From positions 9,804-73,803 of the forward strand of contig BDDC01000045.1 of NCBI GenBank assembly GCA_001662425.1: a DNA stretch of 64,000 nucleotides. The letters run 5' to 3'. Under the pieces are notes generated by a model. That model ran no database searches and was not told where the DNA came from. It was given only the letters and a program-made list of their open reading frames with translations. Position numbers and translations under genes: made by a program. The DNA comes from Chlamydomonas sphaeroides (lineage: Eukaryota > Chlorophyta > Chlorophyceae > Chlamydomonadales > Chlamydomonadaceae). Positions 1-10,836 of the stretch are shown here, piece by piece. How positions within the stretch are numbered: the stretch's first letter is position 1; each line of letters begins with the position of its first letter.

Positions 1-2434
1 GGGCTGGATGTGTTTGCTCAAGAGCCCCACCACACCGTAGGCAGACCTAGCGCGGTGCATAGCTACAATTTGCGCTAGGCGCCGGCGGGAGCTGGGCGTT
101 GGGGGGGGACGGGCGCGCTGCTTCACAAGAAAATGTCGGTGCGGGAGTTCTTTCCGAGTGCTCATATCATGCCGGCGGGCTGCCGGCAGTCTTGAGCCGG
201 CTGGCTTGGTCTTTTGCAGTGCCCGTGTGCCGGCCCTCTGTGGGGGCGTGTGGGGGCATGTTACATGTGTGCTAGTGGCCGGGCTGTGGTCTCAAGGCAC
301 TTCACGCATGACTAAGCGCCCGTTTGGTGGGATGTGCGCGTTCAGGCGCTCTAATGGCTCGAGGGCCCCCAGCTTTCTGGTGGGCAGTGCCGGGACTGCA
401 ACCCGCCAGGCTGCACCGCCGCGGGTGGTCCGCTTGGGCGCCAACCGCACGCCGCACTGGCGCGGCTGCTGGTGGTTGCATTTGCCCCGTTATCTTGTTC
501 GCTGTGCGCAGCGCTAAGAAGGCTGCCCACAGGCGCGGTGTTGCGTGCTGGTGTGAACGCAAGCGCGGCCTGTAGTGCAAGCGGAAGTGTCAGTTATCGA
601 GTGATGCATGCCTAAGTACGAAAGTTTGTTTGCTGTCGTGCTCATCTTCCAAGTATGTCTGTTTCCTATGGCGCACCGCGGCCCATTCCAACGGCGGTTG
701 TGCAGGGCACGTGCTTGCTGCCTGGGAGCACGTGAATCATAAAGCCGCTTGAGCAGCGTGCGGACGGGGGCCGTTTGCTGCTGTGCGCTGGCCATCCTCT
801 GCGTCTGAGGCATCGGAGAGTGCTGCACTCGAGGCCGGGGCCGCAGGGCCTGCGAGGCCTATACGGCCGGTGGGCTGCTGGACTGGCTAGGCTCGACGTC
901 GCGGCCCGTGTTGACGACCCCTAGGTGGGGCTGGACACGATGGGTATGGCATCCATAATAAAAAAGGCAAGCGCTAATAAGAGTCGCCCGGGGCTGGCGG
1001 CTGCGGCCGGGCCTGCATGCGGGGCCGCACCTCGACGCTCCAGCAATGCGTGCTGCGCTGCTGACTGCTTGCGCGTTCGTGTGTTATAGCAATGCCTTAA
1101 GCGTGCTGTGCTGCTGGTTTGCATGTGTGATCGTTTGAGGCGCCATGGCCTGGCGCTCGTGTGAAGTGCTACACCAAGAAAGTCCGTGCCCGTTTGTCTG
1201 CCGACGCGGTTGGAAGCGAGGGCGTGCGTGGCGGTATCCAGTTTTGTTCATGCCGCTGGGTGGAGCGCATAGCGCCGTACTGGCTCCACAAGATGAGGGC
1301 GTGCGGTTCGTTGTCGCCAGGAGGCCTCCTGGTGGTCGCACGTTCGAAAGCGAACTAGCAGCGCCGGGGCTGTGGGGCTGAGCTGCCGCCGTTTGTTGGC
1401 GTGCAGCTGTTGGGCAGAGTGCAGTCCTGCCGTTGAGGCAGTTCGGGCGGCGACGTCCGGCCCGTGGGGCGAGGGCAGGGAGGTTAGCGTGCCCGAGCCC
1501 CCTCAAATAGTCCCAGCTATTACCGCATAATGACCGACTGTTTGTGTCTGGTCAGGGTGGCTTCTTTTGGGGGCGAGCCATGCACCCATGCGCAGCTGGG
1601 ACAGGTTTGTTGTGTTTGGGCGAGTTGTGCCAAAGGAGAGTGGGCCTCAAGAACGCCGGTGTGCTTTGCTACCTACGGCGATGCTGTACTCGTGGGCGCC
1701 ATTTCGTACAATTCGGGGTGTGGTTGCGTGTGTAGAGCAGTTGCACAATGGGGCAGGAGAGGCGGCTACCGGTCGCGAAGGCAGCCGCACCGTCAGCGGC
1801 CCCAATAAAGTGAGAACGTGCCTCGATACATGTGTGCGGCGCTGTGGCCATGTGGGCCTTCGATATGTAATGCATACCGTCATCCCTTGCGGAGGCGCTT
1901 GCTTCTCAGGTCGGGAAGGCGCGTTTGAAACAGCATGGGGCGAGGCAGGGGAAGCTGGAAGGGCTGGGGAAGGGGAATCTTGAAGGACTGGGGGGTCGGC
2001 GAGGGCACCATGCCCTCACCAGGAGCACGAGGCGATCTTCAACACCAGGTACCAGGTCAGGTTTGCGCTAGCGGCCTTACACCCAACCCCAGTATTGCGG
2101 CGACTGAGATTCCCGATGCCCGTGGACAGCCTCCAGCGGAGGGCGAAGGGGTAAATACACACCTGGGCGTGGCACAGCGCAGCACGCACAGCAGACCCTA
2201 GGAAGCTGCTTGCAGGTACCCTAAGAGCTCGTTTTATTACGCAGCAGCATAAGCCAAGTGCATACTTGCTGGGCTGCGTTTCCATGTGTCGCGAAGCCAC
2301 AACTGACAAGCGTTTCACAGTTTAGTGTTGAACTTTCCGCGCCAAACTTGTTGCAATACGATTGAGGTCACGCACGGTGCTTGGATTGCTGTCGTGGCAC
2401 CATCAGCAGACTTTCCGGCCCGGCCGTGACCACC
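1..2434. other. No gene recognised; left flank of the hydrolase gene
   Basis: Only short overlapping open frames occur here, and none has recognisable protein motifs or a credible exon chain. A TGTAA at 1866-1870 could be the 3' end signal of a plus-strand transcript starting outside the window, but nothing else supports this. One copy of an inverted dispersed repeat lies at 1519-1599. The last few hundred bases probably hold the promoter and 5' UTR of the hydrolase gene. Confidence 0.5.
1519..1599 (+). repeat. Inverted dispersed repeat, left copy
   Basis: About 81 bases match the reverse complement of 7316-7397 with roughly eight mismatches and one gap, counted by eye. The last 31 bases, from the G-run before GCGAGCCATGCACCC to GCAGCTGG, are identical. 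The two copies point towards each other about 5.7 kb apart. I do not recognise a family. They could be two insertions of one short element, or remnants of terminal repeats. Confidence 0.7.
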
Positions 2435-5400
2435 ATGGATGCCTTAGGCGGGGCGCCCGCAGCCGTCGTCGATGTGACTATCCACGACGACGACACGCAA
2501 CTTGAGCATCATCTTCTCGTGCAGCGGCCGCCCGCAGACCTTGAACTGAGTAGACGCGCGCTGCCAGTTGATTTCGACTTCCGAGCATATTTGCTGCTGC
2601 TGCGCCTCGCGCTGGCGTCGGCGCTTGCAATCGCCTGCGCTGCGGCTGTCGCGTGGGCTGCCGCCGCGCTGCTCGGCTGGCGAGTTCTGCTGGCGGTGGC
2701 GTTCGGCGCCGAGGCGGCTTTCTTCGTCTACTTCCAGCGCAGGTGACCTGCAGCCCTCTGCGACTGGGGAGAGCCATGACTGCCCGTAAACTGACCGCCG
2801 ATGGGGTGACGGGGCGTCTACCGCCAGCTGTCCTGCGCTCCGCGGTGGGCTGGTGGCCTCCTGCTGCCAGGCCGCGGCGCCGCTGTGCCGCGCCCGCCAG
2901 CGAGCTCCTCTGCAACACCTCACTCTACGGCAACGGTGCCGATGCCCTTGCGATGAGACCCGCAGCTGCTAGCACCTCGCGTCGCCGTCACGCCACAGCC
3001 ACCTCGGCCCTGACCCACAGGTACAAGGAGCTGAACGCCCAGCCGCCGGGCCGCCACGCGCCCGACCGCACCGACGCCGCGACCGTCATACCCAGGGTGG
3101 CGCAGGTGGGCCGAAACACCCCACCGCATGCCAGCGTCTCAGCACACGGGGCGGCGCTCGTGCGGCGCGATGCGGCACAAGCCCCGCCAGCTGCCGCTGG
3201 AGCCCCCGCTGCGCCGCTATGGACGCCTCACCCCTGCGCCTGCACTCAGCACGCCGTGGCCCCTGGTACGGCCAACGAGGCCGCTGCTGCGCCGCACCGC
3301 CCAACGTCCGGCCGCAGGTGCTGCGCGAGCGGTGTGCCAGTGGCGCCATGCAGCCGGAGGCCTTCCTGTCGGCCTGGTTCTGCGGCGCCGACCCGGCCCG
3401 GCTGCGGGCGGGCAACCTGGAGGACCTGCTCGCGTACACGCTGTGGTACAGCAGCGCGTGAGTGCCGGGGTTGGGGAGGCCCCCTCGGTGGATGCACGCG
3501 TGCTTAGCTTGCGCATGTGTGGGATGGTGTACCGGTACAAGGACAGTCAGTAGGAGGACCGTTTCGTGCGCGTTTCGCATGATTGCATACGGTACGGAGT
3601 GTGATCTGTGGGGTGCCGTCAGCGACGTGGGCGTGGATGTGGGTATGGGAGGGCCCGCTAGCGCACGCGCTGCTAGGACAGCTGCTCATGGTAGCCGGAG
3701 CCGGGCCCTTATCTGAACTCATGGCAGTGTGTGGGCAGCGGCAGCTCCATGGTGCGCTGTGGTGGGCAGCGGCAGGCTCGCCCTGCAGGGCCGGGGAAGC
3801 GGGCTTGGCGGCGTGGCGGGGCCCGGAACGCGAGCTGGGCGGCGGGCTGGCGGCGCGAGGGGCTGGTGCACGTGTCGCGGGGCATGGCGCCTGGTGGGTG
3901 TTGGGGCAGGGACGGGCAGTCGCTGCTTGCTTGGTTCGGTCCGACAGGCCCCCTGAACAGCACAGGTGGCACGGCGCGGGGCCTGGCGGGTGCCGATGGC
4001 GCCCCCGACAGCCGTGGCGGCGTGCTCGGCTCGACTGGGTGCCGTGAGGACCTTTCTTGCGACCGGGCGCCAGATTGACCGCCAAGCCCATCGCCGCCGG
4101 CTTGTGCGTGTTGCGGCGCCGCAGGGATGACCTGCGCGCCTCGGGCCGCGGCGGGGAGCTGTCGTCGTGCGTGGAGCAGCTGCAGGACGCGCTGGGCGTC
4201 AAGGTGCCGCCGGGCCGCACGCCCGGGCTGCGCTGCATGTACCACCTGTGGGAGCCGCTGCAGGCGACGTACAGGTACGGCATGAGGCGTACGACAACCA
4301 ATCACCGCGTACGGATTGCCGACCGCTGCAGCATGCGCCCGGCAGCGTCCGCGGAGCAGGACGCGCCGCTGGCGCCCGGCGCTGCTAGCTGCCAAGGCAG
4401 CCACCGGGCCCGCTGCCTGCGGCGTGGCCGCCTGCTCAAGAGTGGCTATGCGGTGCTATGACCCCGCCTACCACAGGCCGCTGGCGCTGTACGCTGGCAC
4501 GGAGGCGCTGGCGCTGTACGGCAGGGTGTTGCTGTGGTCGATGGGCTTCCGGACCTACCATGACCGCCGCCTGGCGCCCGGAGGCGTGCTGGTGGCAACG
4601 GCGGGGCTCGAGGACGCGGGCGGCCGCCGGCCGCGCGTCAGCGGCAGCGGCGACGGGCGAGCTGGCGGCAGCGGCCGCAGCAGCGGCAGCGGCGGCCCCG
4701 CGGGCGCGGGCGCCGGGCCTGGCGAGGGGCGGGCCGAGGATGCGGCGCTGCTGCCTCGCGCCGTCAGCGCGGCGAGCACCGCGGCGAGCAGCAGCGGCGG
4801 CAGCGGCGGCGGCTGGGACAGCGGCAGCTGGGCGAGCGGCCGCAGCAGCAGCAGCGGTGGTGGCAGCGACGCGGGCGGCGGCGCATCCGGCGGCGGGCCA
4901 GCCCCCGTGCTGCTGCTGCATGGCGTGGGGCTGGGGCTGCTGTGCTACATCAACTTCATACGGTGCGCCATCGGACGCGGTTGTGCGCTCTCAGCGGCCA
5001 CACGCGGCCGCAACGGCGGCTCTGGTCCGAGGCCAGGCCAGGGCAGGGGGAAGGGCTAGACCGCATGGCACCCGCCTCACTGAAACGCCACTCGACAGGT
5101 CGCAGGCTCTTGGCTGCATCGTTCTTTTGGAATCCTCTCCTCCTTCCCATGCCCCTCCCCCTCCCCTTTCTGGCCGCTCCCCCCGACCAGCTGCCTGCGC
5201 GCCGCGGGCCTGCCGGTGGTGGCGGTGGAGTACCCGCACGTGTCGCTGCGGCTGTGCGCGGCGGTGCCCAGCGCCGAGGAGTTGGCGGCCGGCGTGCTGG
5301 CGCTGCTGGGGCGGCTGGGGCTGAGCAAGGTGGGCTCGTGTAGGGGCCGGATTGGGAAGGGGACGGGGTGGAGCAGACAATGGTGCCATGGCTGGGGCTG

Positions 5401-8034
5401 CGGACGTGTGGGGCCTGGTGGCCTGCGGTATGTTTGGGGGGTGACCTCGCTGACGCCTGGCCTCGCCCCTGCCCCTTTCCTGCAACCGCGCCCGCAGGTG
5501 GCCTGCGTGGCGCACTCGTACGGCACCTTCGTCGCCTCCCGCATCGCGCAGACCCACCCGGGCCGCCTGCAGAGCCTGGCGCTGCTGGACCCCGTGTGCT
5601 GCGGGTGAGGGCGGCGGGGACGGAGGCAGGGGTGACCCGAAAACAGAGATCCGTGTGGCATACAGCCGAGGCCGCGATTGGCGCTGGTACGCAGCCAAGG
5701 CCGCGATGTGCCCCACATGGCGGCGGCGGTGCAGCCAACATCCTCGGAATCCCCTCCGCTCGCGCTGGCGTAAAGCTCACCTTGCCCACATCCCGCAGCC
5801 CTACCCGCGCGTTACATGAGCAGCGCGTCGCAGGGCTTCAGCCAGCGCGCCCTTCCTCCTCTCTCCCACCCTCCCCCTCCCGCATTCACTGGTTGCTGTG
5901 TCTTGTCCTCCCTCCCACCCCCGTGCCCAGCATGTTCCTGCCGCACCTGGTGGGCAACTTCATCTACCAGCCGCCCCGCACCTGCAGCGTGTGGACGTGG
6001 GTCGAGGTGCGCCGCACCCGGGGGGCCACTGCCGGGGCGAGGCTGCAACCTGCGCCCCGCGGCAGGCGGCAGGTAGACCCGCGGCACAGCCCCTCCGCCG
6101 GCATGCGCTGCTGCGGCGGCCCAGTCTGTTGCGTCACGTTCCAATACCTGACCAACTCGTCTCCGTGCCCCGGTCGCGGTCCTGCCACGACGCTGCCTGC
6201 CGCAAACCCACGTGCCCGCCGCGCCGCTGCCCCGCACCCGGCCGGCCGCAGGACTCCGTGCGGCTGTTTCTGGCCAGGGACATGCACTGCGCCGCCGCCA
6301 TGTGCCGCCGCTTCTACTGGAGGTGCGGGCCTGCGTGCGGCGGCCCCGGGGGGCTGCGAGCAGCTGGGCGTGGGGCCGGGGTAGCCGTGGCTGGCTGAGG
6401 TTGGGATGTCCCCCGCGCGCACACACTTGGTTCCTGCAAATGATGCGAGTACCCGCCAACCCTTGCATCCGCCAATGCAACTGCCAACTGTCAACCACCG
6501 CCGACCGCCAATCACCGCCAGCGACCTCAACCTGTGGCCGCAAGTGAGCGGGGGGCCCTGGGCAGCAGGGGCTCAGTGACATGGGGCCGCCCGCGTGACC
6601 GCGTGTGCAGGGCCGCCTTTGGCCTGCGGAGCGACGCCGCCCGGCTCGCCACTGTCCTCCCCAGCTCGCCACGAGCCCACCCACCCCCCTCCCCTCGACC
6701 TCCCACCGCTCCCGTGCTGCTCCTGCCCCCTCCCGCTCAGGACATGCCCGGCCGCACGCTGGTGGCCGTGGGCGGCCGCGACCGCCTGATCGACTCGGAG
6801 GCGGTGCGTGCGGCGATGTGCGCCTGGCCCGCAACTGCAGCGCGCAGCGCAAGCCTGCCTAGCGCACCCCAAACCTTCCACCCTACACAACACGACTGTC
6901 AGCGCCAGGCCGGTGGCCATTGCTGCTGCCCGCATCCCGCCCGCTCGTCTTCCAGGCCGCCCAACTTCCCCGCTGCGGCCCCCGCAGGTCCTGGACTTTG
7001 TGCGCCACTCGGCCGCCAAGGTGCTGTACCACCCGCACCACTCGCACTCGCAGTGGCTGGCAGACCTGGCCTGGCAGCAGCAGGCGAGTGGTGGCGGGGG
7101 CCGGGGAACGCCACCACGCAGGCCCAATCACCGTACCGGTGTTGTTGGGAGCCTGTGAGCTGTCTTGCCGCGAGAGGGCCAGGCATCGGCGCCAAGCGGC
7201 AGCGCGCACGGGGGACCGACCGGACGGCCCACAGCTTCCTTGCACCGGCGCTGGCCCACTAGCACCGACTCGTCCGCTGGCCGCCTGCCCCCGATCACCG
7301 AGTCTGGGCGGCTAACCAGCTGCGCATGGGTGCATGGCTCGCCCCCATAAAGATGCCACCCTGACCAGACGAACACCGTCGGTCATTATGTGGTCATTAC
7401 AAGCTAGAACGAAGTCAAAGGAGGAATATCTGTGGGGTCTAGGGCACACCGACCTCCGTGCCCTCACCCCATGGGCCGGATGGACTTTGCCGCCCGATCT
7501 GCCTCCACGGCAGGACCATATCTCCTAACGCACGCCGCCGCTAACGCACGCCGCCGCTGCTGCCGCTCTCGCTATGGCGCGGCCGCCTGCGGCGGCCGCT
7601 ACCACCCCCTCCGCCTCCGCCGCCCGGCCCATCGCGAGCTGCATGTGTCTTGCGGCGGTGCACCGCGCACGGTGACACAGAGAGGGTTGCGTTTCAAGTT
7701 TACAACGGAGCTCCGTAGATAAACTTCAGGTTGGGGAAGGAGCGAGGTCATTGTGCAACGATCACCATCCTGGCTGCCATAAGCAGGCAAAACGACAAGC
7801 AGCATCGTGCTGAATAGCACCGTCACGCGTCACGTTTAACGTTGGAAACGTTTATTCATAACGGATGGAAAGCGGCTAACCAAACCCGCCTCGGCCCTCC
7901 TGTTGCGGCGCCCCTTGCAGCTGGTGGCGGATGTGGCGGCCATGGCTAGCGCCGGTGTGGGCGCCGTGGGTGCGCGCGAGGCGGAGCGCCGGCTGCTGGC
8001 GGCGACGCTGCGGGCTGCCGTGCCGCGGTGCTGA
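2435..8034 (+). CDS. Membrane-anchored alpha/beta-hydrolase (serine hydrolase)
   Basis: Fourteen exons join in phase to about 643 residues: 2435-2742, 3021-3105, 3191-3265, 3318-3457, 4125-4274, 4477-4962, 5191-5329, 5498-5604, 5931-6006, 6252-6322, 6522-6543, 6741-6803, 6988-7083, 7921-8034. A hydrophobic stretch at about residues 50-100 suggests one or two membrane helices. The fold shows an oxyanion-type LLLHGVGLG, the nucleophile elbow AHSYGTF, the acid in GGRDRLID and the base in HHSHSQWL, so all three catalytic residues are present. A Gly/Ser-rich insert of about 100 residues precedes LLLHG. The substrate cannot be read from sequence; lipase or esterase activity is plausible. The upstream in-frame ATG at 2381 is less likely than CACCATGG at 2435. 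The last intron would use a GC donor at 7084; if it is not spliced, the protein ends at a TGA at 7156-7158 with a different tail. Confidence 0.8.
7316..7397 (-). repeat. Inverted dispersed repeat, right copy
   Basis: This is the reverse-complement partner of 1519-1599. If the proposed last exon of the hydrolase is right, this copy sits inside its final intron (7084-7920); otherwise it lies just downstream of the gene. No flanking target-site duplication was obvious. Confidence 0.7.
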
Positions 8035-9326
8035 GCGCTGGCGGGCCACCGACCCCATGCACCAAGACGCGGTGGATTGGGGTTTGCACTGGTGCGCTGA
8101 GAGAGGGCCTGAAGCAGGAGGGAAGCGGCGCTGCGAGGGGGGGCGTTTCACAGCACCGCATGGAAGCACGGTCAGAGACGGTCAGAGTTTGGGGAGACGC
8201 AGGTGAAGGAAGGGCAGGTGGGGAACAGGGTACGTGGCGTCATGGTAGCAATGGCGAGGACGAGTGCGCACCTGTGGTGCAGGCTGGTGCAGGTGAGGTG
8301 GCGAGCGGCCATGTCCTGGGCTTACGTAGGCGGGTAGAGCGGCATGCGGCAAGCGGCGGCCGGATGGCCCCTTTGCTGCGCTCTTCTTTCTGGCCTGTGG
8401 TCTTGTTTACGGGTCAATCTCAAATTTTGAAGCCGTTGTCGAGGCGGAGCGACGGTTGGCTGCGCGGGGATCACGGAGAGGCTCAGGCCCCTAGCCGTAC
8501 CCCCAGGCCCCAGCCTCGCCGAGGCGGGATGGGGACCCGTGCAGCACGGCGGGTTGGGGTCTTTCTCCCGGGGTGCTGGGCAGTAGACACTGCTGAGGGG
8601 CCAGCCTCCTATCACGCTCCCCTATCGCAGCTTCTCTGCTCCGTACTGCTCCTCCTGCTGGTCAACGCATGTTGCTTGCAACTCCGTCGCCGTCGCAGGG
8701 CTGAAGCTGGTCTGGGTATTGCAGGGGGGGTATTGCGACTCTTGCGCGCGTTCCCGTTGGTGGCCGCACAAGTGGGCGGCCCCTGGAGGACCGCCAGAAA
8801 TAAGCTATGGGAGCACGAGAATGCAACGCTGTTCAGACTCGCCTGGCCGAGTTCCGAAAGCTGCGGCCTCTGTGGACACGGAGCTCGACTGATAAGCCCG
8901 GCCCGCGGGGCCGGCAGTGACGTCGCCAGCTCGTCACTGCCGGCCCTGGCTAACGACGGCTGCCGCCGCAAGTCCGCTTGCCCTGCCCACGCGACGCCGA
9001 CGGGCTGTGTGTTGCAGGGGCTCTCAAGGACCTGGATGCCGACAGGGCTGTGACGGGAAGTCGTCGAGGGCGGGTTGGGCAGGGGTAGGTCGGGCACGCT
9101 TTCTCGCGCTCGCCCGTAATAGCGCGTGAAGAGGACGCACAGGCGAAGGAGTCATTTGCGACGCAAGAGAACTGGCTTGGGGGCGCGGAGGTGCCGGATC
9201 TCCTCCGATCTTGCCCATGCAAGCGACGACCCACGACTCTCGCGCACCGGCACCCAAGTGGTTTGTTCCTGAGCTCATCGCGAATCACCTCACCTCGTCG
9301 TTCGCTTTTCGCCTCGAACCGCACAA
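8035..9326. other. Hydrolase 3' flank and PSAI upstream region
   Basis: No recognisable gene. A 341-codon open frame at 8028-9053 has no family motif and a composition like random GC-rich DNA, so I do not call it. No TGTAA was found here, so the hydrolase 3' end is not fixed. The final 150 bases or so should contain the PSAI promoter and leader. Confidence 0.5.
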
Positions 9327-10132
9327 ATGGCCCTCCGCGCTACCCTCGCCAAGCCCGCTGTGCGCGCCTCGGCCGCTCGCTCGAGCGTCAAGCCGGTGGC
9401 TGCCCTGAAGCCCGCCCAGGCCAAGCTGGCCCTGGCTGGCGCTGCTTCCCTGGCCGTTCTGGCGGCGACCAACTCGGTGCGTCCAATCTGTGCGTGATTC
9501 TAGGCGTGCACTGGCCCTCGCATGATCGCCTGGCATGGCTGCATAGCAGCGTGAATGGCACACGTCGTCGTGTTTCCGTCTGCGGGCAAGCAGTCTATTA
9601 TGTGGGCAGCAAGCCGGCAGCCACGGCTCGGCTGCAGCCGGCGTCCACGACTTGGCATGCAGTCGACATCATCTGTTAGCAAGACGTAGAAGAATACATT
9701 ACATACTCCGTTGCGTGTCGTTGGTGCTCGTGATGCCTGACCTGGTCCCTCTTCCGGGGTTTCCCTTCGCAGGCTGAGGCCTCGCAGGTCATCGCCGATG
9801 TGGCCAGCGCTGCCCAGGGCTACCCCTTCGTGCCCCCCTCGTGGGCCCCGTCGGTCCTGGTGCCCCTGACCGGCCTGGTCATCCCGGCCATCGCCATGGC
9901 GACCCTGTTCGTGTGAGCAGCAAAACGGCTTAGTACTACGTCATGATGTTATAGAGCCAGCCCCGTCACTAGTCTACATAGTCTTAAAGCACAGTCCAAC
10001 GGCCAGGGCTGTGCGCTTGCCTCAGCCGGGGTGTTTCGGCTCCCACCCTCCTCTCGCGTTGGCCCGATGCCAACTCCCCATTTCCCCCTGCTCCCTCGCA
10101 GCTACATCGAGAAGGAGGCCCCCTCCTCGTAA
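9327..10132 (+). CDS. PSAI: Photosystem I subunit VIII (PsaI), nuclear-encoded precursor
   Basis: Three exons (9327-9476, 9773-9912, 10102-10132) join in phase to a 106-residue precursor. PsaI is a small single-helix thylakoid subunit of photosystem I on the PsaL/PsaH side. The mature part is recognisable from YPFVPPSWAPSVLVPLTG, a hydrophobic helix and the charged end YIEKEAPSS. The first ~55 residues are a presequence. A basic, Ala/Ser-rich transit segment is followed by a hydrophobic LALAGAASLAVLAAT and an AEA-like cleavage site, which looks bipartite (stroma, then thylakoid). Land plants keep psaI in the plastid, whereas Chlamydomonas-type algae have it in the nucleus, as here. The ATG is preceded by GCACAA. 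Introns are GT-AG, and TGTAA follows 70 bases after the stop. Confidence 0.95.
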
Positions 10133-10200
10133 GCGCATCCACGCGCTGGCGCAGTTGTGGATCCCGCCGGCGCCGCCCGTTTGGGGCTCAGCCTCAAGGC

Positions 10201-10205
10201 TGTAA
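10201..10205 (+). terminator. TGTAA polyadenylation signal of PSAI
   Basis: Exact TGTAA, the usual chlorophyte poly(A) signal, about 70 bases after the PSAI stop codon. The remaining interval to 10836 between PSAI and the convergent SET gene holds nothing else I recognise. Confidence 0.7.
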
Positions 10206-10836
10206 CCAGCCTACGAGCGGCGCTAGCGTGGCAATGTTAAGGAGCGCTTATCTCGTGTACAGATAGCAGGACACGGAGGCTTTGAGTGATCGGGAGGACC
10301 TGACGAGCGCGAGGCTTGTGGAGCTCGACGCGAGGAGAGCACCCTCGCCGTCGTGTGCCCAGGCCCTACCGGCGGCCGGCGGCTGGCTGCCTCTCCCAGG
10401 CGCCACGCCGCCAGCCCCTGCTGCCGGCAGCACCGTGTCAGGCGGTGCCACAGATGCCGGGGGTGGGGCATTTTGATAGGCTAGCCGGGTGCGGGCCTTG
10501 GTGCAAACCCAAGAGAAGAGACTTCCAGCATCGCTGCGGCTGATAGGCCGCATGTGTAACATTCTTATCGTGCCTGAGTAGATGCACCTGCCAGCTTTCG
10601 GAACCATCTGCAAGCTATGATGACGTGGTCCAACCCCTAGGAAATCAGCCTGCAAACCCAATACCCCTCATGGCTCATGGCCGCTGACCGAGCAGATCAG
10701 AGCATACTCACGGATGCCAGGTCTGTGTCGAGTTTGGAGTTCGAATGAACATGCTCGCCCAGACCAGCGATCACAGCCCAGCAGAGGACGCCGTCAAGTA
10801 GCATCCAAACCGAACAAGGACCCCTCGAGATAACCA

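Noticed and set aside
158..2318. Several 60-140-codon open frames on both strands
   Set aside because: They overlap one another, lack motifs and splice context, and change frame without pattern.
5812..6852. 346-codon minus-strand open frame
   Set aside because: It lies antisense to well-supported hydrolase exons and has no motif; GC-rich coding DNA commonly leaves such shadow frames open.
1519..7397. Complete DNA transposon bounded by the inverted repeat pair
   Set aside because: The space between holds an ordinary multi-exon hydrolase and no transposase, and no target-site duplication was seen; kept only as an inverted repeat pair.
8028..9053. 341-codon plus-strand open frame
   Set aside because: No family motif, low-complexity GC-driven composition, no splice or poly(A) support; it overlaps the proposed hydrolase terminal exon in another frame.
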